Origin: Auricularia sp. M13
Taxonomy: Eukaryota > Basidiomycota > Agaricomycetes > Auriculariales > Auriculariaceae
Assembly (NCBI GenBank): GCA_037042915.1
Contig: CM073196.1
Location: 2,542,001 to 2,606,000 of the forward strand
DNA length: 64,000 nt
Direction: 5' to 3'
In this document: in pieces, positions 11,304 through 22,699 of the stretch
How positions within the stretch are numbered: position 1 is the stretch's first letter
How the letters are laid out: each line of letters begins with the position of its first letter
Translations under genes and position numbers: made by a program
Notes under the pieces: generated by a model
What the model saw: only the letters and a program-made list of their open reading frames with translations
Told to the model about the DNA's origin: nothing
Database searches by the model: none

Positions 11304-12980
11304 CTTGCGGCTATGCGCCTTCGTATTCTCGACTATTAGACGGACTTGGGGGTTGCACGAGACGTTCTCTCGTGTAAGTGGCGTTCTTGCTTTGATTATT
11401 GTGCTCTCGTGCTATGGAACAAAATCGACGTGCATTCGCATTCGGCGCGGCCTCCGGTCTGCATGGCTGTCCATGGTGTCCAACAGCCATCAATCGACAT
11501 GTTTCGTCCTTTCCCCGAGCACTTGGTCGCAAACACCTGCGGTCAGATTCCGTGCTGGTCTCCCGTCATGAGCTTCTCACTATTCTGCTGTATTCTACGT
11601 ATGCTGATAACGGCTGCACGCTTCAATGCGACGACACTAACAGAACAACTTCGAGTTCTACGGATCTGTCTCGCAGCCCCCACACGCGATGCGCAATCAA
11701 CTTCCAGCTGTGTGTCTTTTCTCACACTTATGGCTTGATGGATCGTATCAACTACTCTCTTGCTTTCCCCACGCGAAGGGTCTCCACACGAAGGCGTCGC
11801 CGTCGCACCCGGGCCGCACTGCTCACGGCTTGGTGACTTTTGAGTCTTCTTGCCTATGCCTTTCCCGGCCGCCAAACATCCTCCCCTACGACGATGCACT
11901 CTTATGACCATATGGTTAATAAGCGCTGTGCCACGACGACCGACAGCGTGTGGTCGGCCGGGCTGAGCATGACGACACGCTGCGCTATTGGATAGGTGGG
12001 ATAGACAGACTCGGGGCCTGGCACTCTCGGGAGAAGGTTCTCCTCTTGCATCACCCCTCGCAGTGATAGTATGGAGGATGGCTGCCGACCGCATGAACGA
12101 CTGTGCGATGTGTGAGGGTTACCACGGCCACCCTGGGGGTCTCCGCGGCCCTGGACTCGGATGGCGCGCGCGACGCGATACTGTTGCGACGCACGCTTCG
12201 CGGGATGGATCGTCATATACGGGTGCACAAGGCGGATAGCGCAGCAACACAGAGGCTCGATCTGCCTGCCAGTGTGGCTGAGACGGGCGTTGACTTGAAG
12301 AAGCGGCGGACAACTTAGACAGAGCTGAGGAATCACGTTCTCCCCCCACACCTTTGCCGCTCCTCAGGAGGTACACGGTCTTCCACAGCTCACCGCCGAG
12401 TGAGTTCGTGTTTGGCTTGGCTGACGGTGTGAGAGGACGGTTGAAGAGCCGCGTGGTTGGCGTGGAGCAATCGTACAGGGAGGGCCAATAACCAGTCGCT
12501 CGGGCAAGCAGGCATAGCCTGGACCGGGCGCTCCTCGACAACAAGTTCAGAACTCCCACGTAATCCCTAAAAACATGACTCACGGGGGGAGGTGGTCGTG
12601 GGCGCGCCCGCGGCTTGCGACAGCTGTCTATGGGCCGGAATTCGTGTCTCCCGCAATAACCGTCGCCACTATGCACTGCTGCACAGCCGTAGCATACGAT
12701 ACGGGTACTCCGATGACATCAACTGTATTCTGGGCGGCTCTGAGCTACGCGGACGGATTTATACAATGCAATGAGCGGCCACCTCGGAGTGTCTGATGTC
12801 AGACACCCGGAGCAGCATACATACGTGTGAAGTCACAGCTTTGCATAGAGATGAGTCCATGCATGTCCTCGATATATCGCCCGTAGCAACGAGCTCGTCG
12901 ACGCGGCCAGTTTGATGAGGGACAAAATGTGGTTTCCATTTCGGGCGTCGGAGTTGCGGCGCGAAACTTGACCTGCTATT
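11304..12980. other. Long intergenic stretch without a convincing gene
   Basis: About 1.7 kb before SSF1. Several overlapping open stretches exist on the minus strand (11543-12676), one reading RATGYWPSLYD, but no combination of splice sites gave a continuous protein-like sequence and no conserved motif is visible. It may hold a decayed gene or regulatory DNA. Confidence 0.5.
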
Positions 12981-14385
12981 ATGGCGCGGCGGCATAAAAC
13001 TCGCACTCACCTCAAAGCAAAGATGAGAGCGCCAGCGTGGCGACTGGCGTGCCCAAGTCGTTTGTGATCAAGCATGGCCAGGTCGGGCCGTCGCTCGCGA
13101 CGCTTGTGCGAGATTTGCGGCAGGTCATGGAGCCCAATACCGCGACGCGTCTGCGCGTACGCCCAAGCTTGTCTCGATCGCTCGAATTTCCAGCTCACTC
13201 TGGTTTTAGGAACGCGCGCGCAACAAGCTGAAGGATTACTTGGTCATGGCGCCGGCGCTGCACGTCTCGCATTTGCTCGTCTTCACGCTGACGGACCTCT
13301 CGCCGTCGCTGCGCATCATCCGCCTGCCGTCTGGGCCGACGCTCAGCTTCCGAATAGAGCGCTACAGCCTGGCGAAGGACATCCGCGCGGTGCACCGGCG
13401 CGCGAAGAGCACGGGGCTGGAGTACCTCACGCCGCCGCTGCTCGTGCTCGCGTCGTTCCCGCCGCCGGGGCCGGAGACGCCGCCGCACGTGACGCTGCTG
13501 CAGAAGACGTTCCAGAGCATGTTTCCCGCGCTCTCGCCGCACACGCTCAAATTGTCCGAGGCGCGCCGCGTCGTGCTCGTCTCGTACAACGCCGAGCGCG
13601 GCACCGTCGACCTCCGCCACTACCTCATCAGCGTCCGCCCGTACGGCGTCTCCAAGCGCGTGCGCAGGGTGCTCGAGAGCGCATCGACGTCCAAGCCCGT
13701 GCTCGACCTCAGCAACGAGCAGGACGTTGCCGACTTCTTGCTGAGGAAACCCGGCGAGCCTGACCCGACGGGCTACGAGAGCGCCAGCAGTGCTGCGAGC
13801 GACGCCGGCGACGCGGTGTCGCTTGCGGACGATTATGTCGGTCGTGGTAACCGCAAAGGCACCAAGAAGGCCGTCAAGCTGGACGAAATTGGCCCTCGCA
13901 TGGAGTTGAAGCTGCTCAAGATTACCGAGGGCCCACCAGGAAAAGAAGGCGAAGTGCTTTATCACGCCTTCGGTGCGTTTGCCTCTCTGTTTCCCACTGC
14001 TATAGCTGACATATCTCTAGTCAAAAAGTCAAAGAAGGAGGTCGCTGCATTGCGCGCGGACCATGCCGCCAAGGAAAAGCTCAGAAGAGAGCGGCGAGAG
14101 GAACAAGAGCGCAACGTCGCCAAGAAAAAGGAGGGCAAGAAGAAAAAGGGCGTTCAATTTGCGGGCGACGCAGAAGACGAAAGCGAAGGAGATGAGGAAG
14201 GAGATGCGACCATGCAAGACGGCAGCGGGGGCGAGGGCGAGGAGGAAGGGGCCGATTACTGGGACGAGGAGGCCGAAATTAGCGAGGATGAGTACAGCGG
14301 CGGGGAGTCGGGCGACTCGAGCGAAGAGGACGAGCCTCCAGCGCGGCCAGCCAAACGGCCGAAAAGTTCTATTAAGAGCAGATAA
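12981..14385 (+). CDS. SSF1: Ribosome biogenesis protein SSF1/PPAN (Brix domain)
   Basis: Nucleolar 60S assembly factor needed for 27S pre-rRNA processing. A start MARRHKTRTHLK at 12981 matches the family start. The Brix domain follows: SFVIKHGQVGPSLATLVRDL, then VMEPNTATRLR, MAPALHVSHLLVFTLTDLSP, RLPSGPTLSFRIERYSL, TPPLLVLASFPPPG and RRVVLVSYNAERGTVDLRHY. The C-terminal tail is Lys-rich then acidic (EESEGDEEGDATMQDG region). Introns are 13157-13209 and 13973-14020. The frame changes by one base just after THLK, near 13016-13022: the expected reading is THLK-G-KDESAS, but one base is missing. No intron can explain it, so a sequence error or a real lesion is likely. It is convergent with the heme lyase gene. 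Confidence 0.9.
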
Positions 14386-14433
14386 TAGCGCATACATTAA
14401 GTTATTGCATTCATTCGTGTTATACAGCGTCGT

Positions 14434-15119
14434 TTACGGGGATTTTGGCGTAGACGACGTGCTGCCTGGTGGTGATGCTCGGGTCAAGGTGTTGAACCAG
14501 CTGACGAAAAAGCGCTCTGTGCGCATTTTCACGCCCTCCCAACTGTCAAGCGCCGGCCGACAGTCGAGATAGAAGGAGAGGTTCTGGGGATTTGCAGCAT
14601 TCGAGCCTTTGCCAGAGTAAAAGTCGATGACATAGCGCATGCGGACGCCGCAGCGGTCGACTATCCAGTCGTGTCTGTCGAACGGCGGCTGGTAGCTGAA
14701 GGTGTCTGTATCAGCCCGGGAGGTGGCGGGACTGGGATATTATGCTGACCCAAGCAGGATGCGCCACTGCGCGCGCGGCGAACGCTGCTTTGGCTTGCCC
14801 ATGAAGGTGACGAGCTTGACGCCGCCGCACTTGTCGCCGCCGCGGCCCTGCTCCCAGTCGAGGACGTGGGCCCAGGCGCGCTCGTTGACGGCGTTGTGGA
14901 TGGGCACGACGACGCTCATGTCCGATGCGCGCGGGTTGTGCTGCTTGCGGGCCATGGCGGCGAAGAACTGGGCCTCGGACGGGTACTCCCAGTGGCCGCC
15001 GTCTGCGCGCGGGATGGACGACGTGACGCGGGCCTTGCCGAGGCCGGGCTGGGCGGGGGCGTCGTGGGCGACGGGGCAGGCGGGGCGTGCTCGCCGTGGT
15101 CGACGGGGCACTTGGACAT
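14434..15119 (-). CDS. CYC3: Cytochrome c heme lyase (holocytochrome c synthase)
   Basis: Mitochondrial intermembrane-space enzyme that attaches heme covalently to apocytochrome c. Two CPV heme-regulatory-type motifs are seen at the N-terminus, MSKCPVDHGEH and CPVAHDAP. The core follows: HWEYPSEAQFFAAMARKQHN, MSVVVPIHNAVNERAWAHVL, WEQGRGGDKCGGVKLVTFMG, PPFDRHDWIVDRCGVRMRYV, then IDFYSGKG, FYLDCRPALDSWEGVKMRTE. Intron 14696-14749 joins RILLG to YQPPF. Between the two CPV motifs, near 15078-15090, the frame shifts by one base inside a GC-rich run, so the N-terminal exon is not continuous as given. It is divergent from the kinase gene with 93 bp between starts. Confidence 0.9.
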
Positions 15120-15212
15120 TATGTACGAAGTTGAAGACGCGCTACCGGAGGCTGCCGGACAACAGCTTAGGCTGGCTCCGAGTCGCGCGCCGAGGCTCTG
15201 ATCACCCTGGCA

Positions 15213-16491
15213 ATGAGCGAGCGATGTCCGCGCGCGGAGTCTAGTCTCGTCGCGCCGGACGACGACCAGGCCAAGCAGGACTCGGACACGCTGGCGGCCC
15301 TGCAGGCGCTCTCGCTCGGCGACGGCGAACGCGACGACGCTGCGTCGACAGCGACGGCGACGGCGTCTGAGCCGCCCTCTGCGACGACGGACGAGCGGAT
15401 GCAGGAGCAGCAGGACGCCAGCGACCGGCTGCGGCTGACGGACTTTGAGATCGAGGACACGCTGGGCACGGGCACGTTCGGCAAGGTGCTGCTGGTGCGG
15501 TACAAGAAGGCGGCCGCGCAGCCCGACGCGCTGCGGTTCTTCGCGCTCAAGGTCCTGCGCAAGGCCGAGATCGTCAAGCTGCGGCAGGTCGAGCACGTCA
15601 AGGCCGAGAAGTTCCTGCTCAGCCGCGTCCGGCACCCGTTCATCGTCGACCTCTACGCCACCTTCCACGACCATCTCAACGTCTACATGCTGCTCTCCTA
15701 CGTCCCCGGCGGCGAGCTCTTCTCCCACCTGCGCAGGGCAAAGCGCTTCACGCCAGACGTCACCCGCTTCTACCTCGCAACCATCATCCTCGCCCTCAAG
15801 TACCTGCACTCGCTCAACATCGTCTACCGCGACCTCAAGCCCGAAAACCTCCTCCTCGACGCCCGCGGCTACCTCCGCCTCACCGACTTTGGCTTCGCCA
15901 AGTACGTCGAGGACAGCACCTACACGCTCTGCGGCACCCCCGAGTATCTCGCGCCCGAGGTCATCCAGTCCCACGGCCACGGCAAGGCCGTCGACTGGTG
16001 GGCATGCGGCATCCTCATGTACGAGATGCTCGTCGGCTACCCGCCCTTCTTCGACGAGACCGCCTTTGGCATCTACGAGAAAATCCTGCGCGGCAAGATC
16101 CACTGGCCGCGCGACCTCGACCCGCTCTCGCGCTCGCTTGTCTGCGAAGTTCCTGCATCCCGACCTCACCAAGCGCCTCGGCAACCTCATCGGCGGCGTC
16201 AGCGATGTCATGAACCACCCCTGGTTCCGCGGCGTCGACTGGGACGCGCTTGAGCGCTGCGAAATACGGGTGCGTTGTTTTTGCTCTAATCCATGCGTGG
16301 CTGATGCCCCTCGTCCCCCCGCACAGGCGCCGCTCATCCCGTACGTCGCCGGCATGGACGACACGCGCAACTACACGTCCGAGCGCCGCATGCCGTCGCC
16401 GCGCGATGTGCCGGGCATGTTCGAAGACTTCATCCCCGTGCCGCCGCCCGATCCTTACGACCCGCACACGCTCGAGTTCCTCGATTTCTGA
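15213..16491 (+). CDS. cAMP-dependent protein kinase catalytic subunit (AGC kinase)
   Basis: Serine/threonine kinase of the PKA type. Order: a variable, acidic N-terminus (about 75 residues), glycine loop GTGTFGKVLLVRY, catalytic lysine in FALKVLRKAEIVKL, HRD variant IVYRDLKPENLLLD, DFG in LTDFGFAKYVED, activation loop TYTLCGTPEYLAPEVI with the phosphorylatable Thr, VDWWACGILMYEMLVG, then KFLHPDLTKRLGNL. The C-terminal tail has RNYTSERRMPSPRDVPGMFE and ends in the FxxF hydrophobic motif (LEFLDF), as PKA does. Intron 16270-16326 is GT-AG. Between SRSLV and KFLHPD, near 16139-16148, the frame shifts by one base although both sides are conserved; no intron fits. The gene is probably intact in the organism. 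Confidence 0.92.
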
Positions 16492-16611
16492 ACTGACCCC
16501 GTCTGATGCGCCCAGTCCTGTTTAACGTTTTGAAATTGTTCTGTCTGCCATGACACGCCTTGGATGTCGCTGTATGCTGCAATGTCTTGCTATTTTTATC
16601 CTCTTGACAGA

Positions 16612-18646
16612 ATGGACAATGATTCGTGGCTGATGGAATGCCCCGGGTGTGGCGGAGTTTGCACGAGCGTGTTAGACTTGGAATTCAATTCAGTACACAT
16701 GGTCCTCGACGCGCGTGACTTTCTCGAAGGCGACGATCTCGACAGCTTCATTCGCAGCACCGGGGACGGCGCACGGTAATTTGGCTATTAGGCCTGGTTG
16801 GCGCGTTCTCAGCGCTGGCTGCAGTGACGAGGACGTGGACTGCCAGATCTGCCACGAACCGCTGGGCGCACTGTCCGAGACGGCGCGCCAGGCCCACTAC
16901 GAGCAGCACTTCGATGACGACAGGCCCGTCGCAGGCCCGTCGCGCGCCCGGACCCCGGGGCTGTCGCCTGTGTTCGGAGGTAAGAGCACCACCCGACGTC
17001 ATTGGCTGCTCGATGACCACTGTGTGCCAGGCCCGGCCTCCGCCTCCGCGTCCTCGCTCTCTCTTCCGGACGCCATGCCCAGCTCCCGCTTCTCGACCTA
17101 CTTCCAGCGCAGCGTCCCGGCCCAGACTCAGGACTGGGACCCGCCCGCCCAGCAGAACGTCTTCTGGCACGCCGCACGCCAGGAGCATCCCCCGCTAAAC
17201 TTTACGCCCGGTATGCACCCTGCACGCAGCCAATATACATACATTTGTGCCCCCGCTTACCCACAGCCAGGCCTCATACCGCTGCTCAAGCGCGCGCTGG
17301 TCAAGACGCACGCAAAGGGCACGACGCAGCGCGCCGTGGTTGTGCAGCGACACCGCCTGCCACGTCGCCACCGAGCGATGGGACATGGGCTGGGGATGCG
17401 GGTGCGTGGATCCTCCTGTCTGCTTGCATCCCTGCACGCTTGCACCTTAACGTGACTGACGATCTTGCGACGCGGGGCCATTAGCTACCGCAATTTCCTC
17501 ATGGCCTGCACGGCGCTTATGGCCCAGGACCAGCAGCCAGAGTACGCGCACCTGCTCGAGAACCCGCGCCCGCCCGGCGTGCGCAACCTGCAGAAGTGGA
17601 TCCAGCAGGCATGGCAAGATGGTGCGCTGCTCCATGCTAAGGTTTGTTGCTTGCGTTTTGACCTGTTGTTGGTCTTGGTTCAGGATACGACGAGGAGGGT
17701 GCTGCGCAGTTGAAGAACAAGCTCATTGGCACAAAACGCTGGATTGGAACGGGAGAGCTATACACTGCCTTCACGCATCGTGGCATTCCGTGCGTCTCCC
17801 TCTTGTACCGGCTTAACAATCCGCCTGAGCGGCTGTCACAGGTGTCGCCTCATCGATTTTGTCGACGCAAGTGAGTGTTGGAGTGTGAACCATGCGCTGG
17901 CGGCTAACATCGGGTTTCAGAGCCTCAAACGGTCCTTCAGTGGGTACGAGAATACTTTGACCCTAAATCGGAACACTCCTCTATCGGCAATGCCGTCGAC
18001 GCCCTCAAAGGCGCCAGTCCGATTATCGTCACAAAGAAGATGCCTCTTGTTTTGCAGGTACGTTGAATCCTTTCCCTGTAGACCCGTTTTAATTATTATG
18101 GCAGCACGCTGGGCACTCGCGCACCATTGTTGGAATAGAGGTCAATCGCGTCGGCGACATGAACCTGCTTATATTCGATCCCTCCAGGTTCGTATCCGTT
18201 CCCAGACTGGACTGCGAACTCACTATCTCTCAAGTCGGCCGCCCAGACAAGTCCGCGATGCTGCGCTTGCTACTCACCTCAAGATAGAGGTCGAAGACCG
18301 CCATCCCCACCTCAGCAAGCTCAGTCGCGTACTACACCCGTTGAACAACAACAGGGGAAAGAAACGCGCGCCACCCAACGGGAGTGCCGCCCCGGAGTCG
18401 AAGAAAGTCAAATTGAGCGACGGGACGATGGCCAATGTCCCCGAGACGCACACGCGCGCGGCGTCGCTCGCGATGGCCGAGACGCAGCTTGACCCGCTGA
18501 AGCTGGTCAAGCTCTTCAGGCTCAACGGCACCAAGCTGGGCAAGAACAGAAAATACCAGATCCTGTGGTTCCCGATGGACAAGCCATATGACGCCGAGGC
18601 GCGGTGGGCGCACCGCGAGGTGATCAGTCAGCAAATCCGAGGATAG
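16612..18646 (+). CDS. ZUP1/UfSP-like deubiquitinase (peptidase C78) with N-terminal zinc fingers
   Basis: Predicted cysteine peptidase of family C78; characterised members cleave K63-linked ubiquitin chains (ZUP1/ZUFSP) or UFM1. The N-terminus has a zinc-finger-like CPGCGGVC and a clear C2H2 unit CQICHEPLG...HYEQHF. The peptidase core reads GLIPLLKRALVKTHAKGTTQ, then the catalytic cysteine motif DMGWGCGYRNFLMA formed across an intron (GATGCGG|GTGCG...CCATTAG|C), NKLIGTKRWIGTGELYTAF, HAGHSRTIVGIEV (catalytic His) and LLIFDPS (Asp). The C-terminal exon contains a basic segment and QILWFPMDKPYDAEARWAHR. Between TTQRAV and LCSDTACHV, near 17334-17342, one extra base breaks the frame. The zinc fingers favour a ZUP1-type ubiquitin role over UFM1. 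Confidence 0.85.
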
Positions 18647-19204
18647 ATATATTGTACGACTAGAAGGCGATTCGGAGACTCTTTTCGGACACTCTGGACA
18701 CGGCTTTTACTATAGGTAATATACTCGGGTGGATGCACACATATACGTTATGGTTCGCCTTTCGAGTTGCGAGCCAGGCTCGTGCCTGGAAGATTGGCGC
18801 ATGCGCATCGCCACCATGTCGATCCTCCCTGATCTCCGAGCATCACATTTTGAGGGATCGGCAAATCGGCGGCTATTTTGTAATGAAACGCTCTCTGAAC
18901 GCTCTGCTCTCAGCGCGCGCTGCACGTAGAGTCAGGAGGACTTAGCGGAAGCGACGATATTATATATTTGTATGGCACCTATGTACTGCCCCGTTGCAGC
19001 TCACGGCTTTTATTGAGGTGAGCATCGGTGCCGCTCAGGAAGACTTGCGCAGCTCAAGGGGAATTGCAGTCCTCTCCAGGTTCCGGTTTCCACATGCTTT
19101 CGCTGCGGTCCCGCTACCATGAGAAGCCGCCCAAAAGTCCTAACATTAGATCATGCTCCCAGTTTATGTGCCCAAGGATATAAGTAGACTGTAGACGAGA
19201 GCAG
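18647..19204. other. Intergenic region, no gene seen
   Basis: 558 bp between the C78 peptidase gene and the membrane-protein gene. No protein-like open stretch and no RNA gene was recognised. Confidence 0.6.
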
Positions 19205-20657
19205 ATGACAAGGCAGGCACCACCTACTCCCAGTTCACGTTTTTCTTACGCTCTCATGGCGCCGCATTCGCTTTCCGGAAAGTCAGTGTTCGTTTTGAGC
19301 AGCTTCATCGAGTCCATGGTGTATGGTAAGCGCTCGCTGGCTACGTCCTCGAAGGATCCTTCCCCGGCCGGCGCTGACGCACGGCTCAGGCATTACCGCC
19401 GTCCTCTTCGTAGAATCTGTTCAGACTCTACTCCGGACAAGACGCAGGCGGGACCGCTTGAACATCCCCCTCATCGTCGTCGCTCCTCTCATCTTTTTCT
19501 TTGTTACATTGGTTCGTGGGCACCACGTCCTCACGCTGTCCGTCGGCTCCATCAGCCTAATCCCCCATGCAGCACATATTTGGCGTGTGGGTGCGGACAT
19601 ACATCGCAGTGGTGTCCTATCCGCAAGGTCCCGAGGCATATTTCGCTCTGATTACCACACCGGAGAAGACGGTCACGCAGACCGGGCAGCTGGGAGCTAT
19701 TCTCCTGGGCGATGCGATGACGGTTCGTCCCACCTCTCTCGGGTCCGTGGCGAAGGCGCTTCCCAGACTCACGCTAGAACAAGGTGTACCGGGCCTGGAT
19801 GATCTGGGAGCGCAGATTCCCCGTTATTGTGGCGCCTCTGCTGACCTACCTCGCAACATGCGGTACGCACACCAAATGCCAAATATGGACGTTGTCGTTG
19901 CTGACATGCGTCGTGGCGAACTCGAAGTGTGCGGCATCACTTTCGTGACCGTCCAGCACAAGGTGGACGTGCACACCAGCATCTTCCAGGCCACCGTGAC
20001 TCGCTGGACGGAGGCGTGGCTTGCCAGCTCCCTTTGCACGACGGGAATATGCACAGGTACATTCTAGCCGAGGAATTCTTCGCTGCCGTCAGAGTTCTCA
20101 CTGAGATGACAGGTCTAATCGTCTGGAAGCTGTCCAAGATGCAGTGGTACCTCCGCGACTCCTTCGACCACTCTGATAGCCAGGTGTCGGCGGTGACGGC
20201 TTCCTCGCTCAGCCTGACCTCGCGGGTTATTCGCATCCTCATTGAAAGCGCTGCATTGTATTCCGCAGTGAATCTCCTGTACCTCGCCCTGTATGCAGCC
20301 TCAATCAACGTTGAGCATGGTTCTCTGGCTTGGTAAGCCGCCAGCGCACAGAGAGGCATCGGGCAGTTGCTCACATCGCAAGTGTAGGATACCCCCGTGG
20401 CCAGCATCACGTTTAGCATGATCATTATCCGAACCGAGCGAGCAGCCATCGTCCCCACGGAGCGTTACACCTCCGACAGTGGAACGGCCTATCGCTCTCA
20501 CGAAGCCCCCGCTGGCGGGAGCGCAGCACTGCAAAGTCATCAGCGGAGAGAGAAAGCCAGCGAATGGATGCCGATGAAGAGGACGGTCACCCTCAGCCGG
20601 TCTGAAGTTGATACAGACGAAAGTCTCGGTGTCACTTCCTCGAACACAGCCCTCTAG
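19205..20657 (+). CDS. Multi-pass membrane protein of a common agaricomycete family
   Basis: Seven-helix-like integral membrane protein; no biochemical role is known to me. Hydrophobic segments in order: GITAVLFVESVQTLL, RLNIPLIVVAPLIFFFVTLH, IFGVWVRTYIAVVS, AILLGDAMTVYRAWMIWERR, FPVIVAPLLTYLATCV, a helix ending GLIVWKLSK, IESAALYSAVNLLYLALYAA and DTPVASITFSMIIIRTERA. The order with VYRAW(M/I)IWE after the third helix is characteristic of a large expanded basidiomycete family. Introns were set at GT-AG sites that keep these segments in frame (for example LL|GTTCGT...GCAG|HIF). The last junction, after NVEHGSLAW near 20334-20387, did not close in phase with the final exon, so that splice site or one base is uncertain. 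The C-terminal tail is Ser/Thr-rich and cytosolic by the positive-inside rule. Confidence 0.75.
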
Positions 20658-21506
20658 GTTCACAGAGCTTTCGATGGGATGCGATCCCGGACATGACGTC
20701 GGCCTATGTATTATTTGAAGTATTGTTGATGTACGTCTTTAGGTGCTTGGCCACAGCATGAATCCGTAGAGGGATTGAAGTATCGCCGTGGTGAAGAACT
20801 TGAACACGTCACATAGGAAATAGCCAACAGACCAGGACACGCGAATTGGTAACGCTTCGTGCATCATTTCGGCTCAGACTTTAGCAACCGAAAAAGTTTG
20901 ACCATAATTAGCCAGGAGATAATCGGTACAGTACGCAGAATGAACGAATATCGGGCCAGCGGGCGCGCGCCGGGTTAATGCAACTGGACATCTGACGCTG
21001 TCCTTGAGACATTACATTGAAAGCGCCACCAGAAAGAAGAGCAACAAGCAATGGTAACACCTTAGTCCATGGCATTCAAACCAGTGTGATTTCCATGGAG
21101 AAGAGGCCGAGCACAGCTTGCGAGTTGGTGATAAGCAGGGCCAACGCGAGACCGCCCATTAGGACACTGTATGGTATGAAGGACCGGTGGACATATACCC
21201 CAGATGTACAGACCACGAGCGTGGATCGTATCCCGAAATACTGACGCGTCATACAAGCAGCGTGATGGACGCTCTCAGCCCACACATGAAGACAGGACTG
21301 GAGCAGAAGCGGAGCCGAAGAGCACCAGGCGGTGCAATGGTTGTGTGGACGAGCGCGCGCACTACGGGTCCAATGTACGGGCGTTGTCTGAAGAAAAAAG
21401 AACGTGGAGGAGGGGCAGAAGCGGAGTGTGAAAGTGGCCGAAGGTTCTCCCCAGCCAAGTGTCGGTGTGACAGCGCGTGTCGCCGACCGTTACGAGTGAC
21501 CGCCGC
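20658..21506. other. Intergenic region, no gene seen
   Basis: About 850 bp. Short open stretches on both strands lack conserved features. It probably contains the 3' end of the membrane-protein gene and the promoter of the next gene. Confidence 0.55.
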
Positions 21507-22646
21507 ATGATGGAATACGCCAGCCACAGCCAGGACCCGCATGCGCAGACGGACCAGCTCGAGCACGACATGCCGCCGGTGGCCTCGACGTCGACGGGCC
21601 GCAAGCGCGCGTCGGACGACCCGGCCGTCATCGAGGCCAAGCATCAAGGCCCGCGAGCGCCAGCGCCGCAAGCGCGAGCGCGACCGCGCGAACATGGGCC
21701 TTGTCGCGTACCACTCCGACGGCCAGCCCGTCGCCGCCCACGACGCCGGCGGCGGCCAGCAGCGCGCCACGCAGGGCATGCAGAACGAGGGCGACATGAG
21801 CCCGGCGGAGCTCGCGAAGAAGGAGCGCATCAAGGCCGCCGCCCGCGAGCGCCAGCGCAAGCACCGCGCCGTCGTCAAGGCGAAGCGCATGGCCGAGATG
21901 GGCCTCGCGATGGCCGTCGAGCACCCGCCGCCGCCAGAGCCGGCCTACGACTACCTCGCCGCCGCCGCCCACACCCTCCACCAGGACCACCACTCGCAGC
22001 CGCACTCGATAACCGAGGACGAGGAGGACGACGTCGACGTGCCCCAGCCCGTGTCCGAGCCGCCGTTCCAGGTCCAGCCCAACGCGTCTGCCGGCCAGAC
22101 GTTTGCGTCGATTGTGCTGCTCGCGTTCTCGTGCGCGCCGCTGCTCAAGCAGCATCTGTTCCGCACGCTCAACATCACCATGGAGGAGCTGCAGTCCTTC
22201 GAGCCCGTCATTGCTGCGTCCTGGGACCAATGGATACACACGGCAAGCCCTCCGTGCGCCCGCGCCTGCATGCTCGATGCTTACTTTCGCGGCCAGCGCA
22301 ATACATACGCCCAGCAGGTCGACGAGCACGGCGACGAGTCTCCGTATGCGCTCATTCGAACGGCACCCATCTGCATTCGCCCTACACCACTGAAGCAGAC
22401 CAACTGCATCCCGAGTCCGCGTCCGACTACCGCCAGCGCTACCAACGCGCTCCATATGGCCACGGCTCGGGCCACCATCCCATGGAACCGTCCTTAAACG
22501 GCCTCCACAGCATGCGCCCCGAGCACGATTCGCCTACTCTGCACCGCCAGAGATTGACCCCGAGCTCGGGCATACCGCGTAGAGCAGGTCGCCGCCAGCC
22601 CTGGAGGCCGGACCTGGCGGCACTCTTTTTCTTGAGCATGATTTAA
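21507..22646 (+). CDS. Uncharacterised protein with a repeated basic helix motif
   Basis: No named family recognised. The protein starts MMEYASHSQDPHAQTDQLEH. It then carries the same strongly basic motif twice: IKARERQRRKRERDRANMG and ERIKAAARERQRKHRAVV, the second running on into KAKRMAEMGL. The motif could bind nucleic acid or form a coiled coil. A hydrophobic helix FASIVLLAFSCAPLLKQHLF and ITMEELQSFEPVIAASWDQW follow, then a His/Pro-rich tail (YGHGSGHHPMEPSLNGLHSM). The reading frame changes twice without an intron: before IKARERQ near 21642-21648 (extra one base or missing two), and after DESPYA near 22346-22356. Both sides of each change look like real protein, so I treat the span as one gene with sequence errors. 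It ends 54 bp from the COX16 stop on the other strand. Confidence 0.6.
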   Translation: MMEYASHSQDPHAQTDQLEHDMPPVASTSTGRKRASDDPAVIEAKHQGPRAPAPQARARPREHGPCRVPLRRPARRRPRRRRRPAARHAGHAERGRHEPGGAREEGAHQGRRPRAPAQAPRRRQGEAHGRDGPRDGRRAPAAARAGLRLPRRRRPHPPPGPPLAAALDNRGRGGRRRRAPARVRAAVPGPAQRVCRPDVCVDCAARVLVRAAAQAASVPHAQHHHGGAAVLRARHCCVLGPMDTHGKPSVRPRLHARCLLSRPAQYIRPAGRRARRRVSVCAHSNGTHLHSPYTTEADQLHPESASDYRQRYQRAPYGHGSGHHPMEPSLNGLHSMRPEHDSPTLHRQRLTPSSGIPRRAGRRQPWRPDLAALFFLSMI

Positions 22647-22699
22647 GTCTGACCGTGTATCCATTTGCCCCCCGCATTACTAGTACTATTACTCTCCCG

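Noticed and set aside
11543-12676. Overlapping minus-strand open frames between the orphan gene and SSF1
   Set aside because: No start, splice pattern or motif could be assembled; the protein-like pieces are too short to support a gene.
13195-13965. 256-residue minus-strand open frame
   Set aside because: Reverse strand of the SSF1 Brix-domain exon; composition reflects third-position GC, no conserved feature.
14916-16370. 484-residue open frame on the minus strand
   Set aside because: It lies antisense to the PKA and heme lyase exons, has a skewed Val/Glu/Arg/Leu composition typical of the reverse strand of GC-rich codons, and shows no motif apart from the true heme lyase start at its 3' side.
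17637-17819. Minus-strand open frame inside the C78 peptidase gene
   Set aside because: It spans an intron and two exons of the plus-strand gene and has no independent support.
21628-22455. 275-residue minus-strand open frame
   Set aside because: Mirror of the basic-protein gene, where the plus strand carries the repeated motif; leucine/valine/glycine-rich shadow.
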